IMG/VR virus record: IMGVR_UViG_3300047409_000204
Coordinates: 1 to 21,220 of that record
Origin: a virus
Reading direction: 5' to 3' (one strand)
Length of the DNA: 21,220 nt
The stretch's first letter is position 1, and every line of letters starts with the position of its first letter. The position numbers and the translations under genes are program-made. Below, in pieces: positions 4,379 through 10,988 of the stretch. Below the pieces are notes generated by a model. That model made no database searches, was not told the origin of the DNA, and saw nothing but the letters and a program-made list of their open reading frames with translations.

Positions 4379-4728
4379 TGCCGCGCTACCAGAAGTTCAA
4401 GATCGCTGGCAAAACGGTGCAGGCGCACCGTGTGATCTACGAATCCACCCAAGGACCCATTCCGGGTGGTTGGCACGTCCATCACATCGATGGCGACTCG
4501 CTCAACAACTCGCCGTCGAACCTCCAGGCGCTCCCCCCCGGCGAGCACTCTCGCATCCATAACGACAGGCACCCCCGAACCAAGGAGTGCGAGGTTTGTG
4601 GTGGGTCGTATGAGCCCGCGCCGACGAAGCGCAAACGGGCGAAGACCTGCTCGTACGACTGTGCCCGCGTGCTCATGTCGCGCGCCGCCATAAGGCGTGA
4701 GGCGGAGAAGCGGGAGGTGGCGTTGTGA
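4378..4728 (+). CDS. HNH endonuclease with C-terminal zinc knuckles
   Basis: A 116-residue protein. The ATG shares a base with the methyltransferase stop (TAATG), and GGGAGG lies about ten bases upstream. Residues 16-61 hold the HNH_3-type core: HRVIYE, then HVHHIDGDSLNN (H35, H36, D38, N43, N44), then NLQAL and HSRIH (H57, H61). The tail has CEVC (71-74) and CSYDC (91-95), a second zinc site seen in free-standing phage HNH enzymes. It cuts or nicks DNA. It could be a homing endonuclease inserted beside the methyltransferase, or a working part of the early cassette; its full integration into the overlap chain favours long residence. Confidence 0.9.
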   Translation: MPRYQKFKIAGKTVQAHRVIYESTQGPIPGGWHVHHIDGDSLNNSPSNLQALPPGEHSRIHNDRHPRTKECEVCGGSYEPAPTKRKRAKTCSYDCARVLMSRAAIRREAEKREVAL

Positions 4729-4928
4729 GCGCGCAGGAGGCCATCCCCGTGGACGACTCCCCGCCCATCCCGCGGAACTGCGCGTGGTGCGGTTCGCCGG
4801 CCTTCGACACGCTGGAGGTGGAGCCCGCACGGTTCCGCAACCACAACGGCGTGCGCGTGGTGGCGAAGCCCGCCCGGCTGATGCCGGTGTGCGTGAAGCA
4901 CTACAAGTCGATCGCCAGGCACCAGTGA
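4725..4928 (+). CDS. 67-residue zinc-knuckle protein
   Basis: The GTG start overlaps the HNH stop (GTGA). The protein has CAWC at residues 19-22 and CVKH at 56-59, a split C2-CH metal site enclosing about 33 residues with alternating basic and hydrophobic positions. This is a likely small zinc-binding module of unknown role. With the 43-residue zinc ribbon at 3123 and the HNH tail, it is the third metal-knuckle protein around the methyltransferase. Confidence 0.7.
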   Translation: MSAQEAIPVDDSPPIPRNCAWCGSPAFDTLEVEPARFRNHNGVRVVAKPARLMPVCVKHYKSIARHQ

Positions 4929-5062
4929 TGTGGCTGGCTCGTTTCGCCGGCCGTGAAGCCGTCCGGCGACTCGTCCGCGGCTTCCGTGCCCTGCGCGCCG
5001 ACTGGTGCCTGGTCGGCGAGATGTACGACCAGATCAACCGGGAGCGCCGTCGCAATGGATGA
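4928..5062 (+). CDS. 44-residue basic hypothetical protein
   Basis: ATG 4928 shares a base with the previous TGA (TGATG), and the 3' end overlaps the next gene by eight bases. The product starts MWLARFAGREAVRRLVRGF and is a single basic amphipathic helix, followed by LRADWCLVGEMYDQINRERRRNG. There is no membrane segment or known motif. The overlap chain and the lack of stops support translation. Function unknown. Confidence 0.6.
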   Translation: MWLARFAGREAVRRLVRGFRALRADWCLVGEMYDQINRERRRNG

Positions 5063-5267
5063 CGGCTACCTGCACAGCGATTCGCTGCTCGTGAAGCACC
5101 TCCTGGCCCGTATGACGCCGGAGCAGCGCGCACCCCTGCTCGCCGCCCAGCCGGAGGTCCAGGCGCTTCAGAAGGCACGGGACATGCTGTGGCTGCGGAT
5201 CGGCATGTGCGGCAACGAGGGCAGCGAGGGCGACCTGCTGGACATCTACCGGGACGGGGACTCCTGA
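5055..5267 (+). CDS. 70-residue hypothetical protein
   Basis: It starts at ATG 5055, within the end of the previous gene (eight-base overlap), and its TGA shares a base with the resolvase ATG. The sequence is mostly helical: MTPEQRAPLLAAQPEVQALQ, then ARDMLWLRIGMCGNEGSEGD, with an acidic C-terminus (DLLDIYRDGDS). No family is recognised. Its direct coupling to the resolvase gene suggests joint expression. Confidence 0.65.
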   Translation: MDDGYLHSDSLLVKHLLARMTPEQRAPLLAAQPEVQALQKARDMLWLRIGMCGNEGSEGDLLDIYRDGDS

Positions 5268-5719
5268 TGCGTTTTGTCGGCATCGACCCTGCCGCCTCGA
5301 AGGGCATCGCGCTCGTCAGCATCGGTGAAGCCAAGTCGGCGATCGTCCACACCTCGCCGGTGTTCAAGGTCTCGGAGGCCCAGCGCCTCGTCGCCATCCG
5401 CCAGTGGGTGAACCACCACACGCCGAAGTCGTCGGTGTGCGTGCTCGTCGAGAAGCAGTTCCAGGGCAAGATCCTCCCCGCCATCGCCGCCGTGTGCGTC
5501 GAGGGCTCGCAGGCCGCGGCACCGGGGGCGGTGGTGCTGGAGATGATGCCCTCCTCGTGGCGCCTGGCGGTGTCCGGCTCGGGGCGGATGAGCAAGGAGC
5601 AGGCGATCCTCCTCGCCGCCGAGTACGGGGTGCCGGCGCAGGACGACCTCGCCGAAGCGCTCTGCATGGCGGTTGTTGCCAGGCGCAGGTGGCGTGAGGC
5701 GACGGACGGGTTCACATGA
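5267..5719 (+). CDS. RuvC-like Holliday junction resolvase
   Basis: A 150-residue RNase H-fold nuclease. FVGIDPAASKG (residues 3-13) gives the first catalytic Asp (D7). VLVEKQFQGK (59-68) gives E62. The C-terminal QDDLAEALCMAVVA (125-138) supplies the final acidic pair (D126 or D127, with E130). This is the order seen in RuvC-type phage resolvases, which cut four-way junctions and branched replication products before packaging. Its place just upstream of the terminase fits that job. The start at ATG 5267 (TGATG overlap) is chosen because the fold begins at residue 3. Confidence 0.85.
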   Translation: MRFVGIDPAASKGIALVSIGEAKSAIVHTSPVFKVSEAQRLVAIRQWVNHHTPKSSVCVLVEKQFQGKILPAIAAVCVEGSQAAAPGAVVLEMMPSSWRLAVSGSGRMSKEQAILLAAEYGVPAQDDLAEALCMAVVARRRWREATDGFT

Positions 5720-5940
5720 GCACCGAGCGCAGGAAGCGGGTGAACACGGACCGCAAGATGGCCTACGCCGCGCAGCTCGCCGCCGAGCAGTACGAGGCGG
5801 CCCTGAAGCGCTCAGAGCGGCGCGTGGCGGACCTGGAGGCGGCGATCCTCGCCCATCAGGAGGGCGTGCGGAACGACGACTGGGATGACCGGGCGTTGTG
5901 GGCGATGGTGCCCAGGCGGAGGAAGCGGACTTCCGCCTGA
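5716..5940 (+). CDS. 74-residue coiled-coil protein before the terminase
   Basis: ATG 5716 overlaps the resolvase stop (ATGA). A basic N-terminus (RRKRVNTDRK) precedes a long helix (YAAQLAAEQYEAALKRSERR then VADLEAAILAHQEG), a likely coiled coil. The tail is acidic and Trp-rich, then basic (DDWDDRALWAMVPRRRKR). Its position directly before the terminase large subunit makes it a candidate small packaging factor, though it has no recognised terminase small-subunit fold. Function not established. Confidence 0.65.
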   Translation: MSTERRKRVNTDRKMAYAAQLAAEQYEAALKRSERRVADLEAAILAHQEGVRNDDWDDRALWAMVPRRRKRTSA

Positions 5941-5956
5941 ATCCAGCCTCGCTCGG

Positions 5957-7549
5957 GTGGAAGCCATCCGGCACAAGCTGAACCTCGACGTTCTGGAGGG
6001 GATGGCGCCGCAGGACCGGCGCAAGGCGCTTCGCCTGCTGCGGGAGCACTACGAGGGCCACAAGTCCAACCAACTCTGGCGTTTTGATCCGCTGGCCCCG
6101 ATGGGGTCGGACATCCCGCACTTGAAGCAGCACGCATGGATGGCCGCACACGTCGCCGACATTCGCGTGTTTCTCGGTGGCAACCGCGCCGGCAAGACGA
6201 CTGCCGGCGTGGTTGCAGACATCATCGACTGCTGTGACCCGGAGGCGATCCCGCCGCACCTGTTGCCGTACAAGCGGTGGCAGACGCCGATCCAGATGTA
6301 CCTCGTGGCGGTCGATGCCCGCACGATGGAGACCGTCCAGCTTCCGAAGTTCCGGGAGTGGACCCCGTCCTCGCAGCTTGTCGGCAACGGCTTCGACAAG
6401 GCGTACGACAAGACGCTTCAGCGGCTGAACTTCAAGAACGGCTCGTGGGTGCAGTTCATGACGCAGCGGATGGAGGTGGATGCGTTCGCCGGCGCCTCGC
6501 TGCACCGCGTCCACTTCGACGAGGAGCCCGCCCACGAGCACGGCAAGAGCCTCTACACGGAGGCGGTGACCCGCCTGATCGACCACGGCGGCGACATGCT
6601 GATGACGCTCACGCCGCTGCTGGGGATGAGCTGGTTCTTCGATGACGTTTTTTTGCCGTGGGAGCGGGAGTTGGGTCCGCACGCCGAGCAGGGGTTCGGT
6701 CACCAGGAGGTCGAAGGAGGGTTCGTCAAGACGACCTACCTGACCAAGGTCGATATGGACGACAACCCGACGCTCGACCCGCGGGGCAAGGCGATGGCGC
6801 TCGCCGAGTACCACACGGAGGAGGAGCGCTCGGCACGCAAGTCGGGCAAGTTCGTGTCGTTCTCGGGGCTCGTGTACGACGGCTTCAACCGCGACCGGCA
6901 TGTGATCCCCGACTCGGTGGCCCGCGAGGCGCTGCTGCCCGAGAACCTCCAGCGGCTGGCGGTGGGGATCGACCCCGGCTTCCGCCACAAGGCGGGCGTC
7001 GTGTGGGTGGCGCGCACCGAGAAGCAGCTCGTCGTCGTGTCGGAGCTGGGGCTGAAGGAGACGGTGATCAGCCAGGTCGCAAAGCGGATTCACATGCAGA
7101 ACTCGGATCTGGAGTGCGCTCCGGCGATGTACCCCGGCGACCCCGCCTGCCTGAAGCGCGACCCGCAGACCGGCAAGTCCGACCAGCTCGCGTTCGTCGA
7201 GGCGGGCATCCCGATCTTCCCCGGCATCAACGACGTGCGGCCGGGGATCAACGTCATCCGTGGGCTGCTGGAGCGCGGGGAGCTGGTGATCGCCGCCTCC
7301 TGCACCGAACTGATCGAGGAGTTCACCCGCTACCGGTGGGTGCAGCCGAAGCGCAGCGAGCACGCGCCGCGGGACCAGCCAGTGAAGCGCGACGACCACC
7401 TCCTCGACGCCCTCCGGTACGCCACGATGAGCCTCCCCCGCCCCGACATCCCGAAGGCGGTCGACATGCGGCCGGCGGTGGAGCGGCTGATGGACGAGGA
7501 GATGCGGCTGATCGAGGCTCGTCGCCGCAGGTCCGACGCCATCGTGTGA
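5957..7549 (+). CDS. terL: Terminase large subunit (packaging ATPase and nuclease)
   Basis: A 530-residue motor that pumps DNA into the prohead and cuts it. Walker A is GGNRAGKT (residues 74-81). Walker B is VHFDEEP (D188, E189). The coupling motif region is LMTLTPLLGMSW (215-226). The nuclease half has VGIDPGF (D339) and DDHLLDALRYA (479-489), the RNase H-fold acidic cluster. Start choice: GTG 5957 lies 16 bases after the previous gene and begins the conserved-looking VEAIRHKLNL. An ATG at 5885 in the same frame adds 24 Gly/Pro-rich residues and overlaps the previous gene by 56 bases, so it is less likely. Neither start has a good ribosome binding site. Confidence 0.93.
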   Translation: MEAIRHKLNLDVLEGMAPQDRRKALRLLREHYEGHKSNQLWRFDPLAPMGSDIPHLKQHAWMAAHVADIRVFLGGNRAGKTTAGVVADIIDCCDPEAIPPHLLPYKRWQTPIQMYLVAVDARTMETVQLPKFREWTPSSQLVGNGFDKAYDKTLQRLNFKNGSWVQFMTQRMEVDAFAGASLHRVHFDEEPAHEHGKSLYTEAVTRLIDHGGDMLMTLTPLLGMSWFFDDVFLPWERELGPHAEQGFGHQEVEGGFVKTTYLTKVDMDDNPTLDPRGKAMALAEYHTEEERSARKSGKFVSFSGLVYDGFNRDRHVIPDSVAREALLPENLQRLAVGIDPGFRHKAGVVWVARTEKQLVVVSELGLKETVISQVAKRIHMQNSDLECAPAMYPGDPACLKRDPQTGKSDQLAFVEAGIPIFPGINDVRPGINVIRGLLERGELVIAASCTELIEEFTRYRWVQPKRSEHAPRDQPVKRDDHLLDALRYATMSLPRPDIPKAVDMRPAVERLMDEEMRLIEARRRRSDAIV

Positions 7550-7576
7550 CTTCCCGGTCTCCGCACGATCCGCTGA

Positions 7577-7948
7577 ATGCGACTTGCTGCCCGTACGCCT
7601 GTCCGCTGTTCGTCCTGCTTCTCCCAGAAGCCGGAGAGCGCGCACGTCGACTTCGAGTCCTCCTACGACGGCCCGCCGATCAGCGAGGCGCCGCGCGCAC
7701 CGCATCTGGACTGGGTGGTGATCTGCGACGAGTGCATTGAGGCGGCGCACGCCCTGCTCCCGGCGCAGCATGAGGTCGTGGACAAGCTCCGCGCGCAGCT
7801 TCATGCCGCGGAGTCGGAGCGCGACGAGGTGTCGGCGTACGCGGATCGCCTGGAGGCCGCGATCACCGATAAGCCGGAGCGCAAGCAGCACACGTCTTCC
7901 GCGGAGCCGAAGCCCGCCCGCAAGCCCCGCTACCAGCCGAAGGGTTGA
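7577..7948 (+). CDS. Zinc-knuckle and coiled-coil protein
   Basis: A 123-residue protein. CSSC (residues 11-14) and CDEC (50-53) form a split zinc site around an acidic loop. A helix with heptad-like spacing follows (VVDKLRAQLHAAESERDEVS and on to about residue 97), with a basic Lys/Pro tail (KPARKPRYQPKG). The knuckle pattern resembles ClpX-type or HNH-type zinc modules in many actinobacteriophage proteins of unknown role. It sits 27 bases after the terminase with no strong ribosome binding site. Confidence 0.7.
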   Translation: MRLAARTPVRCSSCFSQKPESAHVDFESSYDGPPISEAPRAPHLDWVVICDECIEAAHALLPAQHEVVDKLRAQLHAAESERDEVSAYADRLEAAITDKPERKQHTSSAEPKPARKPRYQPKG

Positions 7949-7951
7949 GCC

Positions 7952-8245
7952 ATGCCCCGTCGCGACATCGTCAAGTTCCACGGCAAGGCTGACGCCACCG
8001 GCACCTCCCAGGTGCTCATCGCCGACAACCGCTCGCGGCTGCGGCTGACGATCACCAATCAGGACGGCACGAACTCGGTCTGGGCGAAGTGCGTGGGCAC
8101 TGTCGCCGGTACGCCGGTCGCAGTAGCGGACGCGACGTGCTTCAAGATCACGCCGACGACGCCGCTGGTGCTGACCGACTACACGGGGCCGGTGGCGCTG
8201 ATCGCTTCCCCCGCCCCCACGTCGGTCAACGTGCTGGAGGTCTAG
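7952..8245 (+). CDS. 97-residue beta-rich putative virion protein
   Basis: AGGG lies seven bases before ATG 7952. The protein is mostly beta strand (RLRLTITNQDGTNSVWAKC, then PLVLTDYTGPVALIASP, ending TSVNVLEV). Its spacing of TITN, a P-x-x-P or S segment, GPV and a final V-LE resembles the N-terminal domain of the next protein (VTNIGSATVYG, DQGPVWV, SSVLTLEF). It may be a small fibre-anchoring or decoration protein related to that domain. The likeness is by eye and weak in identity. Confidence 0.65.
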   Translation: MPRRDIVKFHGKADATGTSQVLIADNRSRLRLTITNQDGTNSVWAKCVGTVAGTPVAVADATCFKITPTTPLVLTDYTGPVALIASPAPTSVNVLEV

Positions 8246-8248
8246 GCC

Positions 8249-10081
8249 GTGGACCGGTTCCAGGTCACACCGGGGCTCGTCTCGTTCGAGGTCGACAGCG
8301 GCAAGTCGGTGACGGTGACGAACATCGGTTCGGCGACCGTCTACGGCTCGCCCGACGCGATGTTCCCGAACGTCGCCGCCGCTGCCTGGACGCTCGCGCC
8401 CGGTGCATCCCGTGTTGAGGATCAGGGTCCGGTGTGGGTGCGGACGGCGGATGGCACCTCGTCGGTGCTGACGCTGGAGTTCATCGCGTCGGGAACGGTG
8501 ATCGACGTGGGGAGCGGTCTTCCCTCTTCGGGGGTAAGTGCGACAGCCCTTGCCGCCGCCGCCAAGCGTGCGGGTTCGCTGTTCCGTGGTCAGCCGGTCG
8601 TCGCAACGCGTGGCAACGGGGCGATAGCTTTCGGGGCGACCACGGGCACCACCGCCTCGGGGTCCTCGTCGGACGGGACCGCCCAGAAGATGATGGTCCG
8701 CCAGGTCCTCACGGCCACCAGCGACGCCATCGACCTGCGCCTGGTTCTCGGCAACTACGCCGCCTACTTCGCGGGCCTGAACGACATCACCGTGACCGCG
8801 GGCGTCGAGGTCGGGGGCAGCGTCCCGTTCACCTCGCAGTTCTCGGCACCGAACACCGGGGCCGATGTCTTCGGCGTCACGTTTGGTGGCAAGGCCGCCG
8901 TGGTGATTCCCGGCGGCGCGTCGAGCAAGCACGTGGTGTCGGACCCGGTTCCGCTGAGGATCACGAAGGGCCAGCGGTTCGCCGTGCGGCTGTTCGTCAC
9001 CGTCGCGAACGCCGGGGAGAAGATCCCGCTCGCCCGCCAGGCGGCAGGCTTTGGCGTCGGCGACGGCGTCTACTACAACGACCTGGCCGTCGACCTCACG
9101 CAGGCCGTGACGAACTTCGGTACGCCGGGCGTGCTGGCGTGCTACGCCCCGGTGTGCATTCTCGGGACGCCGCTGGACGGGGTGTTCCCGATCGTCGTCG
9201 TGGCGGAGGGCGACTCCATCACGCAGGGGACGAGCGACCTGAACCAGGAGAACTACGGCTGGGTGGAACGGTGGCTCGCCGGGGCCGGCGTCGCGGTCAT
9301 CAACTCCGGTCGCGGCGGCGGAACCGCTGCGGACATCGTGACTTCGCTGCCGCGCCAGCAGCAGTTCCCGCTCATCAGCGGCTGCTCGTCCATGGTCTGC
9401 GCCTACGGCCGCAACGACGTGTCCGGCGGCACCGCCCTCGCCACGATCCAGGCGAACCTCATCAAAACGTGGAAGTACGCCGCCGACCTCGGGATCAACG
9501 TCAAGCAGACGACGATCACCCCGCGGTCGCAGTCCACCGATGTCTTCATCACGGTTGCCAATCAGTCGCCGAACGCTCTCTCGCACGACGAGATCCGCAT
9601 TCCGCTGAACGCATGGATCAGGGACGGCGCACCGATGCTCGCCGGGGTCGCCGTCGCCACCGGCTCAAGCGCCGGAGGCACGCTCCGCTCCGGTGCGACC
9701 GGCCACCCGCTGACCGGGTACATCGAGATCGCCGACCCGGTCGAGACGGCTCGCGACTCCGGGAAGTGGAAGACGGGCGCGGAGGGCACCTGCACCACCA
9801 CCAGCGGCTCCCCGACCCTGACCGTAGTCACGGCCTCGTCGGGTACGTGGCAGGTCGGGCAGAAGATCGTCGGGACCGGCATCCCCGGCAGCACCTACGT
9901 CGGCAGCGTCGGGGCGGGCACGATCGGCCTCGTCAACTCGCTCGGCTCGGCCGCGAACGCCACCGCGACGGCGACCGGAATCGTCATCGGCGCACCGTTC
10001 ACCGACGACGGCGTCCACCCCAACCGCTGGGGTCACGACCGCATCACCGCGTCGCTGCCGGCGGCCACGATTCTCACCTGA
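8249..10081 (+). CDS. SGNH/GDSL-hydrolase tailspike or fibre protein
   Basis: A 610-residue protein starting at GTG 8249 with GGAGG eight bases upstream. The N-terminal ~90 residues are a beta domain, then a jelly-roll-like region follows (about 105-310). From about 315 the SGNH hydrolase fold begins. Block I is EGDSITQG with nucleophile S323. A Gly-rich block II follows (NSGRGGGT). Block III is GRNDV with N389, and block V is DDGVHPN with D587 and H590. All four catalytic blocks are intact. A beta segment with TGIPGSTYVGSV, as in phage fibre repeats, is inserted before block V. Such enzymes remove acyl esters, often from surface polysaccharide, so it probably acts during adsorption. Its place between terminase and portal is unusual. 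Confidence 0.85.
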   Translation: MDRFQVTPGLVSFEVDSGKSVTVTNIGSATVYGSPDAMFPNVAAAAWTLAPGASRVEDQGPVWVRTADGTSSVLTLEFIASGTVIDVGSGLPSSGVSATALAAAAKRAGSLFRGQPVVATRGNGAIAFGATTGTTASGSSSDGTAQKMMVRQVLTATSDAIDLRLVLGNYAAYFAGLNDITVTAGVEVGGSVPFTSQFSAPNTGADVFGVTFGGKAAVVIPGGASSKHVVSDPVPLRITKGQRFAVRLFVTVANAGEKIPLARQAAGFGVGDGVYYNDLAVDLTQAVTNFGTPGVLACYAPVCILGTPLDGVFPIVVVAEGDSITQGTSDLNQENYGWVERWLAGAGVAVINSGRGGGTAADIVTSLPRQQQFPLISGCSSMVCAYGRNDVSGGTALATIQANLIKTWKYAADLGINVKQTTITPRSQSTDVFITVANQSPNALSHDEIRIPLNAWIRDGAPMLAGVAVATGSSAGGTLRSGATGHPLTGYIEIADPVETARDSGKWKTGAEGTCTTTSGSPTLTVVTASSGTWQVGQKIVGTGIPGSTYVGSVGAGTIGLVNSLGSAANATATATGIVIGAPFTDDGVHPNRWGHDRITASLPAATILT

Positions 10082-10100
10082 CCGCTGTCCCCGTATGCGT

Positions 10101-10128
10101 GAGGTGGGGGTAACTGGTTACCACCCTC
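10101..10128. repeat. Inverted repeat upstream of the late promoter start
   Basis: GGTAAC (10109-10114) and GTTACC (10117-10122) form a perfect six-base palindrome around TG, flanked by imperfectly complementary GAGGTGG and CCACCCTC. It lies 20 bases after the fibre gene stop and overlaps the -35 box at 10118-10123. It could be an operator, a terminator for the upstream genes, or both. Confidence 0.6.
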
Positions 10129-10146
10129 CGCGAGATCGTCTAGGCT
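10118..10146 (+). promoter_or_regulatory. Probable late promoter, leaderless type
   Basis: TTACCA (10118-10123), 17 bases, TAGGCT (10141-10146), then six bases to ATG 10153. The boxes are weaker than those of the early promoters, but the geometry repeats. It follows a gene stop by 36 bases and precedes the small genes and head genes, so it is the natural start of the structural operon. Confidence 0.5.
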
Positions 10147-10152
10147 CCGCTC

Positions 10153-10323
10153 ATGGACTCCGACGAGCTCGCTGACCAACTTCCCCCGCAGGACATCGCC
10201 CGTCGCGCGATCGTCGCGCACCTCGTCATCAACACCGGCCTGTTCGACCGGATCTGCGCCGCCGGCCGCAAGCCGCCGCTCGGGCCCATGCCGTACCTGC
10301 CCGTGGCGCCGTCCTACAACTAG
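10153..10323 (+). CDS. 56-residue hypothetical protein at the head of the late block
   Basis: The frame runs from ATG 10153 to TAG 10321-10323. The first half is an acidic-to-helical segment (MDSDELADQLPPQDIARRAI then VAHLVINTGLFDRIC); the second half is Pro-rich (GRKPPLGPMPYLPVAPSYN). No ribosome binding site precedes it, in keeping with a leaderless message from the promoter at 10118-10146. No family is recognised. Confidence 0.6.
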   Translation: MDSDELADQLPPQDIARRAIVAHLVINTGLFDRICAAGRKPPLGPMPYLPVAPSYN

Positions 10324-10357
10324 AAGGACCACACCGCTACCGGTCGAACACCGGCGC

Positions 10358-10612
10358 ATGGCGATCCCGCCCGCCCTGCTGCGCGAGATGAACGACTGCC
10401 GCGACCGCTGGCGTCAGGCGGACGCGGACCGTGAGCGCCTCGTTGTCGCAGGATGGAAGGCCGGCGGCGGCATCCGCGAGATCGCGGTCGAGGTCGGCAT
10501 GAGCCACGTCGGCGTCAGCCGCATGCTCAACCGCCTCGGCGTCCGCAAGCCGCTCACGCTGTCCGACGAGGACGCTCTCCGCGCCGCTCGCGAAGCACGC
10601 GGCGAACGCTGA
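10358..10612 (+). CDS. 84-residue helix-turn-helix protein
   Basis: A helical N-terminus (LREMNDCRDRWRQADADRER) leads into a helix-turn-helix at about residues 37-62: GGIREIAVEVG, turn, MSHVGVSRMLNRLGV. The pattern matches the small sigma-region-4-like or Mor-like DNA-binding proteins frequent in actinobacteria. The tail is charged and helical (SDEDALRAAREARGER). It could regulate late genes or be a packaging recognition subunit, since it sits shortly before the portal. There is no clear ribosome binding site upstream of ATG 10358. Confidence 0.7.
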   Translation: MAIPPALLREMNDCRDRWRQADADRERLVVAGWKAGGGIREIAVEVGMSHVGVSRMLNRLGVRKPLTLSDEDALRAAREARGER

Positions 10613-10706
10613 CCACGCCCGCTGGTTCCTAGCGTCCTGGTCCTAAGTACCCAGCGGACGCGTGACAAGCACCAGCGCGCCTAGCTGACTTCCGCCCGTT
10701 CCCATC

Positions 10707-10988
10707 GTGCGGGCGGTGAGCATCGCACCGTTCGTCCTGGCCGCGCTGATCCTGTTGGCTGCGCACTTTCGCGAGGGCCGTGCGGACCAGCGTGACGCCG
10801 CCCTGCTGGCCGCTCATGAGGCGGAGCGTATGGAGTGGCTGCGCGAGCGGCAGGAGTTGCTCACCCGCATCCAGGCGCCACACCTGATCCCGTCGCCGAT
10901 CCCCCGGCAGGACATCGTCGAGACCGAGCCGCCCGAGGACGACGAGTGGGATCTCGTCGGAACCATCGCCCCCGGTGCTGACGCATGA
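10707..10988 (+). CDS. 93-residue protein with N-terminal membrane helix
   Basis: The GTG start at 10707 gives MRAVSI followed by one hydrophobic helix (APFVLAALILLAAHF, about residues 7-21). A charged coiled-coil helix follows (REGRADQRDAALLAAHEAER then MEWLRERQELLTRIQ), with an acidic tail (EPPEDDEWDLV). A GTG at 10716 is an alternative start. The stop overlaps the portal ATG (ATGA). The membrane-plus-coiled-coil layout resembles spanin or exclusion proteins, but the position before the portal does not support a lysis role. A 7-base hairpin (10692-10698 with 10710-10716) overlaps the start. Confidence 0.65.
   Translation: MRAVSIAPFVLAALILLAAHFREGRADQRDAALLAAHEAERMEWLRERQELLTRIQAPHLIPSPIPRQDIVETEPPEDDEWDLVGTIAPGADA

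Noticed and set aside
5246-9586. 1446-codon leftward open frame
   Set aside because: It is the antisense shadow of the terminase, resolvase and fibre genes. Its composition is Arg/His/Asp-heavy low-complexity, with no start signals and no motifs.
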